DNA from: an uncultured Elusimicrobia bacterium
GTDB taxonomy: Bacteria; Elusimicrobiota; Endomicrobiia; Endomicrobiales; Endomicrobiaceae
Length of the DNA stretch: 11,829 bases
Assembly (NCBI GenBank): GCA_937916125.1
Contig: CALGGE010000068.1
Location: forward strand, 1-11,829
Direction: 5' to 3'
This document shows positions 5,018-11,829 of the stretch, one piece after another (within the stretch, counting starts at the first letter, position 1; each line of letters opens with the position of its first letter). The notes beneath the pieces were generated by a model. It was given only the letters and a program-made list of their open reading frames with translations, made no database searches and had not been told where the DNA came from. A program made the position numbers and the translations under genes.

Positions 5018-5752
5018 TCAGTACACGTGTTTTTCCAATTCGGAAAAAAACTCCGTTGCTTTCGTTTGAAAATAATAATCCGTTATCTGCGAAGTAAACG
5101 CGGATTCCAACGTGTTTACTTCAACAATTTTTGCACCGTATCTTTTTGACGTAAAAGGTAAATAGCATGCCGGCATTACCTGCCCTGCCGTACCGACGAT
5201 AATTACCAAATCGGCTTTCAGTGCCAATTCACTTGCTTTATCGTAATTTTTTTTGTTTATTCCCTCACCGTAGAAAACAAAATCCGGTTTTAATATGCCT
5301 TTACATGACGGACATTTTGGTATTTCTTGCGATAAGTCGGTATCCTTCGTTTTGTACGGAAGATTGCAATTTGTACAGAGCAACCTATGTATTGTGCCAT
5401 GAAATTCCACTACATTTTTTGAACCTGCTGCTTGGTGAAGACCGTCGATATTTTGTGTAATAATGCCTTTAAGAAGATTATTTTTCTCCATATCCGCTAA
5501 AACTTTGTGTGCTTTGTTTGGGACGGCTGTTCCCATGGAATCAAAAAATATTTTGTGCATTTCCTGCCACGATTTTTTAGGATTGGAATAAAAAAAGCTA
5601 AGCTCTATAAACTTCGGGTCGTACTTATTCCACAAACCGCCTTCACCCGTAAAAGGCGGAATACCGCTCTCGACGGATATTCCTGCCCCTGTGAAACCTA
5701 TTGCATATTTTGATTTTTTAATTAAATCCGCAACTATTTCTATGTTATTCAT
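5018..5752 (-). CDS. Sir2-family NAD-dependent protein deacylase
   Basis: 244-residue sirtuin, a cytoplasmic enzyme that removes acyl groups from lysine using NAD. Motifs: NAD-binding G-A-G-I-S (22-26) with S-G-I-P, T-Q-N-I-D-G-L-H (99-106), catalytic His118 in F-H-G, a zinc site of four cysteines (126, 129, 147, 150), K-P-D-F-V-F-Y-G-E (155-163) and V-G-T-A-G (186-190). The region after the first motif reads P-P-F-T-G-E-G-G-L-W rather than the usual x-x-F-R, and the Y-x-x-R signature of desuccinylase/CobB-type enzymes is not seen, so acetyl-lysine is the likelier substrate. A perfect extended -10 sits only 10 bases before the ATG and there is no Shine-Dalgarno, suggesting a nearly leaderless mRNA. 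Confidence 0.92.
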   Translation of the reverse strand: MNNIEIVADLIKKSKYAIGFTGAGISVESGIPPFTGEGGLWNKYDPKFIELSFFYSNPKKSWQEMHKIFFDSMGTAVPNKAHKVLADMEKNNLLKGIITQNIDGLHQAAGSKNVVEFHGTIHRLLCTNCNLPYKTKDTDLSQEIPKCPSCKGILKPDFVFYGEGINKKNYDKASELALKADLVIIVGTAGQVMPACYLPFTSKRYGAKIVEVNTLESAFTSQITDYYFQTKATEFFSELEKHVY

Positions 5753-5761
5753 AATACGGGT

Positions 5762-5790
5762 ATTATAGCATATTTTTAAAAAAAGTTATA
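5762..5790 (-). promoter_or_regulatory. Extended -10 promoter of the sirtuin gene
   Basis: On the minus strand TG-C-TATAAT (5770-5762) is a perfect extended -10. The hexamer at -35 spacing, TATAAC (5790-5785), is poor. Transcription is expected near 5755, about 3 bases before the ATG at 5752. Confidence 0.6.
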
Positions 5791-5805
5791 GCAAAAAGTT
5801 ATAAC
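5785..5805. repeat. Tandem 8-bp sites GTTATAGC / GTTATAAC
   Basis: Two near-palindromic octamers, GTTATAGC (5785-5792) and GTTATAAC (5798-5805), 13 bases apart, lie at and just upstream of the -35 position of the sirtuin promoter, each flanked by A-runs. They may be operator half-sites or part of a curved A-tract region. No binding protein is suggested by the context. Confidence 0.35.
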
Positions 5806-5875
5806 AAATTGCGGACTTTTCTTTAATAATAAAAACAGGATTAACGATGTATTTTAACTCTGTTTGCAAAAAAAT

Positions 5876-5904
5876 TTGCTATTAAATAAAAATTTTTGTA
5901 TAAT
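5876..5904 (+). promoter_or_regulatory. Promoter of tRNA-Leu
   Basis: TTGCTA (5876-5881), a 17-base spacer ending in TG, and a perfect TATAAT (5899-5904). Transcription would begin near 5911, 40 bases before the tRNA. The rest of 5806-5875 shows no gene or structure. Confidence 0.65.
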
Positions 5905-5950
5905 CTTTGAAGTTTATAAGTAGTATAGTTTTTTTAAAACGGCAGTATAT

Positions 5951-6036
5951 GGGTGGATGGCGGAACTGGCAGACGCACAGGACTTAAAATCCTGAGGCTC
6001 GCAAGAGCCGTGAGGGTTCAATTCCCTCTCTACCCA
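5951..6036 (+). tRNA. tRNA-Leu (anticodon TAA)
   Basis: 86-nt class II tRNA ending at discriminator A, with acceptor GGGTGGA/TCTACCC (one G-U pair). The anticodon stem CAGGA/TCCTG closes loop CTTAAAA, giving TAA for UUA/UUG leucine codons. The variable arm is GGCTC-GCAA-GAGCC and the T-arm GAGGG-TTCAATT-CCCTC. CCA is not encoded, unlike the tRNA-Ser in this window, so it must be added by the nucleotidyltransferase. No terminator separates it from the ParB-like gene 31 bases downstream. Confidence 0.95.
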
Positions 6037-6067
6037 TATTTTTTATTTTCAGAGGTAAAAATTAAAA

Positions 6068-6922
6068 ATGTCAAATAATAAAGAAAGTATATTAGCCGAC
6101 TTTTCTACAATAGAAAAAAATTTACCGGCATATACATTAAAAAGTAAAGGAATTATAGCAATACCGATAGATAAAATTATCGGCAGTCTTGGTCGCTATC
6201 TTGATTTTTCCGAAACGCTTCTTCCCAAAAGAAGTGACGGAAGTTCCAGATATGACTATATTAAAAATTTGATGGAACAGGGTGTAAATTTAGCACCTAT
6301 TCAAGTGTATCAAATTTTGGACAGTTATTTTATTATCGACGGGCATCACAGAGTTTCTGTCGCAAAAAATGAATTCAAAGCAAAATATATAGATGCGGAT
6401 GTTATGGAAATAAAATTTGATTTTGAACTTTCAAAAGATAAAAATTATATTTTTGATTCCGAAAGTACGAAGAAATTTTTAATAAAGTTGGAAGAAAATG
6501 CTTTCCAAAAAGAAACTTTTTTAAACAACAATATTTTAATTTATCCTTTAAAGGTTACCGAGTTAAAAAGTTATACGGTTTTAAATCAGGAAATTTTGGA
6601 TTTCAAACAAAATTATCACGATGGCGAACTTTCAAAAAAATCAAAAATGTTTGTATCTTATAAGTGGTACGAAAAAAGATTTTTGCCTGCCGTAAAACTT
6701 ATTTTAGAGGAAAAAATCTTGTCGAAATTTGCAGACAGAACTTATACCGATTTGTATGTTTGGATACAAAAGCATAAATATTTTTTAAGTCAGCATGCGG
6801 GACATGATGTAGGTTTTGATTTTACCGCTCATGACTTTATGGAAAAATATAAAGATAAAAATTTTCTTGAGGTTTTTCCGTCGATTTTTAAAGATATTAT
6901 TAAAACACTCGTCAGAAAATAA
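6068..6922 (+). CDS. ParB-like-fold protein of unknown function
   Basis: 284 residues, no signal peptide or membrane segment. Residues about 29-116 look like the ParB/Srx-type domain: I-P-I-D-K-I-I-G-S-L-G-R-Y-L-D-F, an L-A-P-I-Q-V-Y-Q strand and the signature I-D-G-H-H-R-V-S-V-A-K (90-100) with Y-I-D-A-D-V after it. In this superfamily the equivalent loop binds nucleotide (ParB CTPases, sulfiredoxin, SerK-type kinases), so nucleotide binding is possible. The C-terminal part contains W-Y-E-K-R-F-L-P (200-207) and D-L-Y-V-W-I (228-233), which recall DUF4032-type proteins. There is no helix-turn-helix for DNA binding as in true ParB, so chromosome partitioning is unlikely. AGAGG lies about 12 bases before the ATG. 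It is 22 bases upstream of a phosphoesterase gene, forming a pair that may act together. Confidence 0.75.
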   Translation: MSNNKESILADFSTIEKNLPAYTLKSKGIIAIPIDKIIGSLGRYLDFSETLLPKRSDGSSRYDYIKNLMEQGVNLAPIQVYQILDSYFIIDGHHRVSVAKNEFKAKYIDADVMEIKFDFELSKDKNYIFDSESTKKFLIKLEENAFQKETFLNNNILIYPLKVTELKSYTVLNQEILDFKQNYHDGELSKKSKMFVSYKWYEKRFLPAVKLILEEKILSKFADRTYTDLYVWIQKHKYFLSQHAGHDVGFDFTAHDFMEKYKDKNFLEVFPSIFKDIIKTLVRK

Positions 6923-6944
6923 TTTTTGTTTGTAAGGACTCTTT

Positions 6945-7628
6945 ATGAAAATTCTTGCAGTATCTGATAAAGAAGATACAAATTTTCAGGATTTTATTCT
7001 AAAAAATCCTGAAGTTATTAAGAATATAGATTGTATTGTGTCCTGTGGGGATTTGACGAGAAGTTATTTGGAATTTTTGGTTGATAGCATTCATAAACCT
7101 TTCTTTTTTGTGGAAGGTAATCATGCAACAGGAAATACAGAGAAAGATTTAAGTCAGGATTATTTCGATAAGGTTGTAGATAAATTTTATAATAATGAAA
7201 AACATTTTTGTTTTGGCGGAATAAATTTACACTCCAGAATAGAAATTTTCGGTGATTATATTTTGGTTGGTTTTGAAGGATGTATGCGATATAATCGTGG
7301 AGAGCATCAATACACCGAGAAAGAAATGGCACGAATTGTCAAAATTGTTTCCGAAAAAATTAGGATTCAACAAATAAAGGATTTTTTTCTCAGAAGAAAG
7401 AAGAAAAAAATAATAGTGGTGTCGCATGCTCCTATTTTAGGAGTACACGACAAGGAAGATTTGTGTCATAGAGGGTTTAAGAGTTTTCGGAGATTTCTGG
7501 AAGCGTTTGAGCCGAAGATATGGTTTCATGGGCACGTGCATTATGAGGGGCAGATGAGGGAGCAGATATCCGAGATAGGAAAGACGAAAGTGATAAATGT
7601 GTACGGATTTCATGTTATAGAGGAATAG
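6945..7628 (+). CDS. Calcineurin-like metallophosphoesterase
   Basis: 227-residue phosphoesterase of the two-metal calcineurin-like superfamily, probably cytoplasmic. Motifs in order: S-D-K-E-D (7-11), where the family's usual D-x-H has no histidine but Asp8 is kept; C-G-D-L-T (34-38); E-G-N-H (57-60); S-H-A-P (160-163); and H-G-H-V-H (195-199). The second to fifth motifs are complete. The substrate is unknown; such enzymes cleave phosphomonoesters or diesters, including nucleotides. AAGGA lies 6 bases before the ATG. It follows the ParB-like gene closely and is followed by a terminator hairpin, so the two genes, perhaps with tRNA-Leu, form one transcription unit. The last ~200 bases are more G-rich than the start. 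Confidence 0.88.
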   Translation: MKILAVSDKEDTNFQDFILKNPEVIKNIDCIVSCGDLTRSYLEFLVDSIHKPFFFVEGNHATGNTEKDLSQDYFDKVVDKFYNNEKHFCFGGINLHSRIEIFGDYILVGFEGCMRYNRGEHQYTEKEMARIVKIVSEKIRIQQIKDFFLRRKKKKIIVVSHAPILGVHDKEDLCHRGFKSFRRFLEAFEPKIWFHGHVHYEGQMREQISEIGKTKVINVYGFHVIEE

Positions 7629-7629
7629 G

Positions 7630-7652
7630 AACAAAAAGCGGAGCTTTTTGTT
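7630..7652 (+). terminator. Hairpin terminator behind the phosphoesterase gene
   Basis: Perfect 10-bp stem AACAAAAAGC (7630-7639) / GCTTTTTGTT (7643-7652) with a 3-base loop GGA, beginning 2 bases after the stop codon. The T-tract is inside the descending arm, so it is compact but plausible as an intrinsic terminator. Confidence 0.65.
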
Positions 7653-7675
7653 GTTGAAAAGTTGAAGAGTTTAAC

Positions 7676-7798
7676 GGCAACGACGGGATTCTTCACTACG
7701 TTCAGAATGACAATGACTACAAACTGCAACGACGAGATGCTTCGACAAGCTCAGTATGACAGAAAAACAGTTGAATAGTTGAATAGTTGAAAAGTTAA
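7676..7798. repeat. Cluster of dispersed and tandem repeats before the tail-collar gene
   Basis: Contains a GGATTCTTCACTACG/TTCAGAATGACA element (7685-7712), then an inverted copy of the trxB-side repeat (7727-7763, 36 of 37 matching the reverse complement of 3147-3183), then tandem TTGAATAG units (7771-7778, 7779-7786) and a GTTGAAAAGTT remnant. A weak TTGAAT-18-TATAAA combination (7779-7808) could serve as a promoter for the next gene, but its start would fall on the ribosome binding site, so this is doubtful. No coding sequence is seen here. Confidence 0.7.
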
Positions 7799-7828
7799 AA
7801 ACTATAAACTAATAAAAGGAATAATGCT

Positions 7829-8671
7829 ATGAAAAAACTTTTATTTTTATTTGGATTGATTTTTGCCGTATTTATTTTAAGTATAGAGGCAGTTTTAGCG
7901 GAAGTACCTAACGAGATAAGATATAACGGCAAGATAAAAGAATACAGGCAGGAAGTAACAGGAACAAGGAGCATAAATTTCAGGATATACGATGCATTAA
8001 CGGCGGGCAATCAGGAATGGCAGTCCGGGCCGCAAAGTGTACAAATATCCAGCGGAATATTTAGCGTAATATTGTGTCCCACTATAGATTGGCGGAAGAA
8101 AGATTATTATATAGAGATGGAAGTAAACAGTAAAGTATTAAGCCCGAGGGAGAAGTTGACGGCAGTGCCGTATAGTTTGCACAGTGGGACAAGCGAAGGC
8201 GGGAAAGTAACGGCAACAGGCGAATATTCAATAACGATAGGAAGTGATAAGAGACTGATAGTTAATAGCAGCGGAGTAAAAGAAGTAAAAGGGACAACGG
8301 AATATTATATGGTACCGAAAGGCGGGATAATAATTTGGTCGGGAGCGGCAAATGAAATACCTGACGGATGGGTATTATGTGACGGGAATAACGGAACGCC
8401 TGATTTAAGAGGAAGATTTGTATTAGGGGCAGTAGAATCAACCGGAGCAACATATTCCGCAGGAAACACCGGCGGTGAAGAATCCCACACGCTTACCATA
8501 GCCGAAATGCCTCGCCATAATCACTCTCTATCCTATGCATCGAATGGTGCCGGCGGAGGCGGAGCCGGACCAAATAATTCAGGAACAATATATACATCCT
8601 ATGAAGGCGGGAACCAGGCTCACAATAATATGCCACCATATTACACTTTATGTTTTATAATGAAACAATAA
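7829..8671 (+). CDS. Secreted protein with C-terminal phage tail-collar domain
   Basis: 280 residues with a signal peptide (K2-K3, hydrophobic 4-20, likely cleavage after V-L-A24). Residues 25-118 resemble the beta-rich module found at the start of many secreted repeat proteins: I-R-Y-N-G-K-I, I-N-F-R-I-Y-D-A, S-G-I-F-S-V and L-S-P-R-E-K-L-T-A-V-P-Y. The C-terminal part (about 163-280) is a tail-collar-type domain: P-K-G-G-I-I-I-W-S-G, P-D-G-W-V-L-C-D-G, P-D-L-R-G-R-F-V-L-G, the E-M-P-R-H-N-H motif, a Gly-rich loop and N-N-M-P-P-Y-Y-T-L-C-F-I-M-K. In phages this domain is in short tail fibres. Here a signal peptide and the lack of phage genes suggest a surface or secreted fibre. AAAGGA lies 8 bases before the ATG. 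G+C and purine content are visibly higher than in neighbouring genes. Confidence 0.88.
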   Translation: MKKLLFLFGLIFAVFILSIEAVLAEVPNEIRYNGKIKEYRQEVTGTRSINFRIYDALTAGNQEWQSGPQSVQISSGIFSVILCPTIDWRKKDYYIEMEVNSKVLSPREKLTAVPYSLHSGTSEGGKVTATGEYSITIGSDKRLIVNSSGVKEVKGTTEYYMVPKGGIIIWSGAANEIPDGWVLCDGNNGTPDLRGRFVLGAVESTGATYSAGNTGGEESHTLTIAEMPRHNHSLSYASNGAGGGGAGPNNSGTIYTSYEGGNQAHNNMPPYYTLCFIMKQ

Positions 8672-8673
8672 TT

Positions 8674-8706
8674 TTTTAAAATTAAAAAACACTATTAATT
8701 TTAAAA
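8674..8706. repeat. A/T-only inverted repeat behind the tail-collar gene
   Basis: Perfect 12-bp inverted repeat TTTTAAAATTAA (8674-8685) / TTAATTTTAAAA (8695-8706) with a 9-base loop, starting 3 bases after the stop codon. It may act as a weak 3' end. It has no G/C pairs and no clean U-tract, so calling it a terminator would be speculative. The rest of the gap to 8850 shows no gene. Confidence 0.5.
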
Positions 8707-8850
8707 CAAAATGAAGATAATATACAAAAATAAATTTAGTAAAAGTATTAAAGTCAAAGTTTGTGTTTATTTCAAAAATCAAAAAAAATTATCATACACA
8801 GAACAAAATCTACAATTGTAAGAAAACTTATATTTTTAGGGATACATTAT

Positions 8851-10761
8851 ATGAATAATTTAAAAATAAAAATAAAATTAAGCAGTATTTTAATATTGGC
8901 GGTTGTATTCGTTTTCTTTACTGCCAGGTTATCGTTATTCTTATTATGTTATAATTATTTTTCTGCTCTTTCTTTAAAAGAAATTTTTCTTAGTTTTTTA
9001 AACGGCTTCAGATTTGACTTTTCAAGTATTTCTATTTTTATTTTGCCTTTAGTAATTTTTCTTTTTATTCCTATCAATAACAAAAAATACATTAAATTTA
9101 TTTTTTCATTATTATGGATTATTTTTGTTTTAGCAGTATTGACATTATCCGGTGATGTTGTATTTTTTACAATATTCAACAAACATCTTGAAACGGAACT
9201 TTTGTCTGTATTTACACATTTTTCATTTATACTGCAAACGGCATTTCAGTCTTATTGGTACGTAACTTTATCTGTATTTTTAATATTCTTTTTTCTTTTG
9301 TTATTAACATACAGATACATAAATAAAACTGTAATTTATGAAAAAAACAATAAAAAAATCATATTAAACCATATTTATATGATTTTAATTATAGGCTTAA
9401 TAATGCTGGTCTGCATAAGAGGTAAATTTGATTTTAGAGGAAAACCTCTAGGCATTATGGATGCACAGTTATTAGGAAGTCAAAAAACATCTGAACTTAT
9501 TTTAAACGGAATTTTCTCTTCGGCGGAAGGTTTAAGAAGAATAGAAGATAGAATTGTGTTTTTCAATAAAGAGGAAAGTATAAAACTTGCACGTCATATA
9601 ACTTCAAGTGAAAAATTAATAGATAATGATTATCCGTTTTACAGATATAAAAAAGATTTTGCTTTTAATATAAAAGACTATAATTTTGTAATCATATTTT
9701 TAGAAAGCTGGGAAAAAGAATATTATGAAAAATATCCCGAAGCAGTGCCTAACTTTATAAAAATACTAAAAGATTCTTTATATTTTAAAAATTTTTATAA
9801 TTCGGGTTCAAGAAGCCTTACGACAACAACGTCAACTTTATTTTCCATTCCATATACTTGGGGATTGCCTTTTATGACAAACGGTCTGGGAGCAAAAAAT
9901 ATGTCAAGAATAGCAACATATTTTAAAGATGAAGGATATTCCACATATTTTGTTGCTACGGATAATGCTTCCGCAGATAAGATAGGTGAAGTTGCCGCAT
10001 ATACTAAATTTGATCATTTTTATGCAAAAGCCGATATCCCTGTCTTAAAAAAATATCCTTCATATTCAAAAGGTTTTGATTACGAAGGATTTAAGTTTTT
10101 CTTTGATAAATTAAATTCTGCAAAAAATAAATTTTTCGGATTTTTTTATACATCTTCAACACATGGACCGTGGAGTATGCTGCTGTCAAAAGAATTACAG
10201 ATATATCCACAGACAACAACAATTAATCAATATTTAAACAGACTGCGATATTCCGATGATGCTATGGGTAATTTTTTCTATTTAGCTAAGCAACAATCAT
10301 GGTTTGATAAAACAATATTTTTTATATTACCTGACCATCACGTTCCTTTTGTAAATAAAAAATATGATGAAAATTTAAGTGAAGTTGATAAATTGTTCAA
10401 TTCTTTTCTTGTAATCTATGCTCCTAAACTTTTTAAACCTCAGGTTATAGAAACTTACGGTGTGCAAGAAGATATTCTTCCTACAATAATAGATTTATTA
10501 AACAGTTCAAAACCATATTCTTCCGATACAAACAGTTTATTTGATAAGGAAAGAGATAAAGAAGTTTATATTTATTCCGAAAATAAAAAAATATATATTG
10601 TTGGTCCGGGAATTAATGAACGACTTGATATATCAAATCCAAAGAAAATTAAAGAAGATATTGTTTCAAATAAATTATCGCCGTTACAGAAAAAAGCTCT
10701 TGCAAGAAATGAAGCCGTGTATTATTCTTTAAAAAATCATAAATGGCATAAGAAAAATTGA
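8851..10761 (+). CDS. LTA synthase/OpgB-like membrane phosphotransferase (sulfatase fold)
   Basis: 636 residues. About five membrane helices in the first ~190 residues (near 12-34, 58-76, 81-103, 138-152, 174-188) anchor an extracytoplasmic alkaline-phosphatase/sulfatase-fold domain. Motifs: F-L-E-S-W (283-287, metal-binding Glu), G-S-R-S-L-T-T-T-T-S (319-328) where the family nucleophile lies, S-T-H-G-P-W (436-441), R-Y-S-D-D-A-M-G-N-F-F (466-476) and P-D-H-H (494-497). Relatives transfer phosphoglycerol or similar groups from phospholipids to teichoic acid, periplasmic glucans or other glycans. By comparison with OpgB G-T-R-T the nucleophile position would be Ser322 rather than Thr; the nearby Thr run is an alternative. 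ATG 8851 is chosen because AGGGA lies 8 bases upstream. It begins a probable surface-polymer operon with the glycosyltransferase 8 bases downstream. Confidence 0.85.
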   Translation: MNNLKIKIKLSSILILAVVFVFFTARLSLFLLCYNYFSALSLKEIFLSFLNGFRFDFSSISIFILPLVIFLFIPINNKKYIKFIFSLLWIIFVLAVLTLSGDVVFFTIFNKHLETELLSVFTHFSFILQTAFQSYWYVTLSVFLIFFFLLLLTYRYINKTVIYEKNNKKIILNHIYMILIIGLIMLVCIRGKFDFRGKPLGIMDAQLLGSQKTSELILNGIFSSAEGLRRIEDRIVFFNKEESIKLARHITSSEKLIDNDYPFYRYKKDFAFNIKDYNFVIIFLESWEKEYYEKYPEAVPNFIKILKDSLYFKNFYNSGSRSLTTTTSTLFSIPYTWGLPFMTNGLGAKNMSRIATYFKDEGYSTYFVATDNASADKIGEVAAYTKFDHFYAKADIPVLKKYPSYSKGFDYEGFKFFFDKLNSAKNKFFGFFYTSSTHGPWSMLLSKELQIYPQTTTINQYLNRLRYSDDAMGNFFYLAKQQSWFDKTIFFILPDHHVPFVNKKYDENLSEVDKLFNSFLVIYAPKLFKPQVIETYGVQEDILPTIIDLLNSSKPYSSDTNSLFDKERDKEVYIYSENKKIYIVGPGINERLDISNPKKIKEDIVSNKLSPLQKKALARNEAVYYSLKNHKWHKKN

Positions 10762-10769
10762 GAACATAA

Positions 10770-11774
10770 ATGCCTAAGGTATCCATAATAATTCCTATAT
10801 ATAATACCGAAAAATATTTAGCTCAATGTTTGGATAGTATCACAAGCCAAACATTTGAAGATTTTGAATATATTTGTGTAAATGACGGTTCAACAGACAA
10901 TTCTCTGAAAATTCTTGAACAATATGCAAATAAAGACAACAGACTAAAAATCATAAATCAGAAAAATAAAGGCTCTTCTGCTGCAAGAAATATGGCATTG
11001 AAACATATTAAAGGGAAATATATTTCTTTTATTGATTCTGATGATTTTGTTGCAAAAGATTTTTTGGAAAAGTTAGTTAATATCGCCGAAAAAGACAATA
11101 GCGATATAGTTTACTGCAGACATACAGTATACTGTTCGGCGGACAACAAATACATACCGGACAAAAACAAAGAAAAACTTAAAAAGTTATTTTATAAATA
11201 TTCTAAAACAACAAATAATAAAATAAAAAAAAGATGTATTTTAAATATAGTTGAAAATTCGAGTTCTGTTTGTTTTAAACTATACAAAAGCAGTATAATA
11301 AAAAATAACGATATTTGTTTTTTTGAAAATATTTATGCAGAAGAAGATTACGCATTTAATATTTTAACTAATATTTACTCCTCAAAAATAAGTTTTTTGG
11401 AAGAAGATTTGTATTTTTACAGAAAACAAATTACTAGTATAACCGCAAAAAATACTGATGATTTCAGAATAAATTCTATAAAGTCTTTTATATTACTGAC
11501 AAAAGTTCTTAATACAAGAAATCTTTTGATAAAAAACAAAATATTAATGAGGTTTATTTCACACAAATTCCTTTCAACTATAGGGAAAAATTTGTCTATT
11601 GAAAAGCAAAAAGAAATTTTACCTGAAATATATGAGCATATTAAATTCTTTAAAGATATAAATATAAATTACAATATCAATCTAAAAATAAGATTTTATT
11701 TATTTTTAATAAAAGTTTTAAAAATAAATAGTTTTGTAATTTTTAAAATATTGAAAAATTTGCAGAGGTTTTAA
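10770..11774 (+). CDS. Family 2 glycosyltransferase
   Basis: 334 residues. The N-terminal GT-A domain (1 to about 110) has V-S-I-I-I-P-I-Y-N-T (4-13), V-N-D-G-S-T-D (37-43) for nucleotide-sugar binding and D-S-D-D (89-92) for the metal. A further acidic E-E-D (191-193) is in the usual place of the catalytic base region, followed by Y-F-Y-R-K. The rest is Lys/Ile-rich and less conserved. It should transfer a sugar from a nucleotide donor on the cytoplasmic side of the membrane during polysaccharide or glycolipid synthesis; the sugar cannot be told. It starts 8 bases after the phosphotransferase stop, with only a weak ribosome binding site, suggesting coupled translation. Its stop overlaps the start of another gene (TAATG). 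Confidence 0.92.
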   Translation: MPKVSIIIPIYNTEKYLAQCLDSITSQTFEDFEYICVNDGSTDNSLKILEQYANKDNRLKIINQKNKGSSAARNMALKHIKGKYISFIDSDDFVAKDFLEKLVNIAEKDNSDIVYCRHTVYCSADNKYIPDKNKEKLKKLFYKYSKTTNNKIKKRCILNIVENSSSVCFKLYKSSIIKNNDICFFENIYAEEDYAFNILTNIYSSKISFLEEDLYFYRKQITSITAKNTDDFRINSIKSFILLTKVLNTRNLLIKNKILMRFISHKFLSTIGKNLSIEKQKEILPEIYEHIKFFKDININYNINLKIRFYLFLIKVLKINSFVIFKILKNLQRF

Positions 11775-11829
11775 TGGAATTATTTTTTAATTATATTTTT
11801 GCAATAATGCTTCCTTTCGGACAAGATGG
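11774..11829 (+). CDS. Start of a further membrane-like gene, cut by the window end
   Basis: An ATG at 11774 overlaps the last base of the glycosyltransferase stop (TAATG), with AGAGG at 11764-11768 as ribosome binding site. The 18 visible codons read M-E-L-F-F-N-Y-I-F-A-I-M-L-P-F-G-Q-D, hydrophobic, like the first membrane segment of an envelope protein. In this setting a polysaccharide ligase/polymerase or flippase is possible, but too little is visible to say. Confidence 0.6.
   Translation, partial: MELFFNYIFAIMLPFGQD

Noticed and set aside
6068..6922. True chromosome-partitioning ParB
   Set aside because: No helix-turn-helix domain, no parA neighbour and no parS-like site are seen; only the ParB/Srx-type loop is shared.
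7676..7798. Possible CRISPR or integrase attachment site
   Set aside because: The repeats are of different kinds and not regularly spaced, there are no cas genes, and neither tRNA in the window has a duplicated 3' end or a nearby integrase.
8761..8850. N-terminal extension of the membrane phosphotransferase from TTG 8761
   Set aside because: The extra 30 residues lack family character and a ribosome binding site, whereas ATG 8851 has AGGGA at good spacing directly before the first membrane helix.

Overview
The window is AT-rich (roughly one third G+C by eye) bacterial chromosome. Several things point to a Gram-negative-type bacterium, most likely Elusimicrobiota: two type IV pilin-like genes with the F-T-L-V-E-L start and a shared G-I-D-A-R-G-N-K block, a secreted protein with a C-terminal phage-tail-collar domain, and short dispersed palindromes between genes. 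This is inference from protein style, not a marker-gene assignment. There is no phage, transposase or CRISPR array.

Left part (1-2144): two prepilin genes on the minus strand flank a plus-strand Xre-type regulator. The first pilin gene and the regulator are divergent. The pilin has a TTGACA-type promoter carrying an operator-like inverted repeat. Both pilin genes are followed by the same 51-bp sequence, made of terminator half-sites and a second hairpin, and both hairpins carry the same 9-nt loop. The second pilin gene has a consensus promoter, a ~287-nt hairpin-rich leader, and an unusually long (44-residue) prepilin leader peptide that is partly encoded by the dispersed intergenic repeat. 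This is the most unusual part of the window.

Middle part (2156-5752, minus strand): a thiol-redox cluster (thioredoxin, an overlapping exported TlpA-like thiol oxidoreductase, then thioredoxin reductase), a tRNA-Ser(GCT) with its own promoter and terminator, a YrdC/TsaC-type threonylcarbamoyl-AMP synthase (tRNA t6A modification), and a Sir2-type NAD-dependent deacylase. The deacylase has a perfect extended -10 only a few bases from its start codon, so its mRNA may be nearly leaderless.

Right part (5876-11829, plus strand): tRNA-Leu(TAA), then a ParB-like-fold protein of unknown function paired with a calcineurin-like phosphoesterase, a terminator, a second block of dispersed repeats, and the secreted tail-collar protein. 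Last come a membrane-anchored LTA-synthase/OpgB-like phosphotransferase, a family 2 glycosyltransferase and the first codons of a third overlapping gene, together looking like a cell-surface polymer operon.
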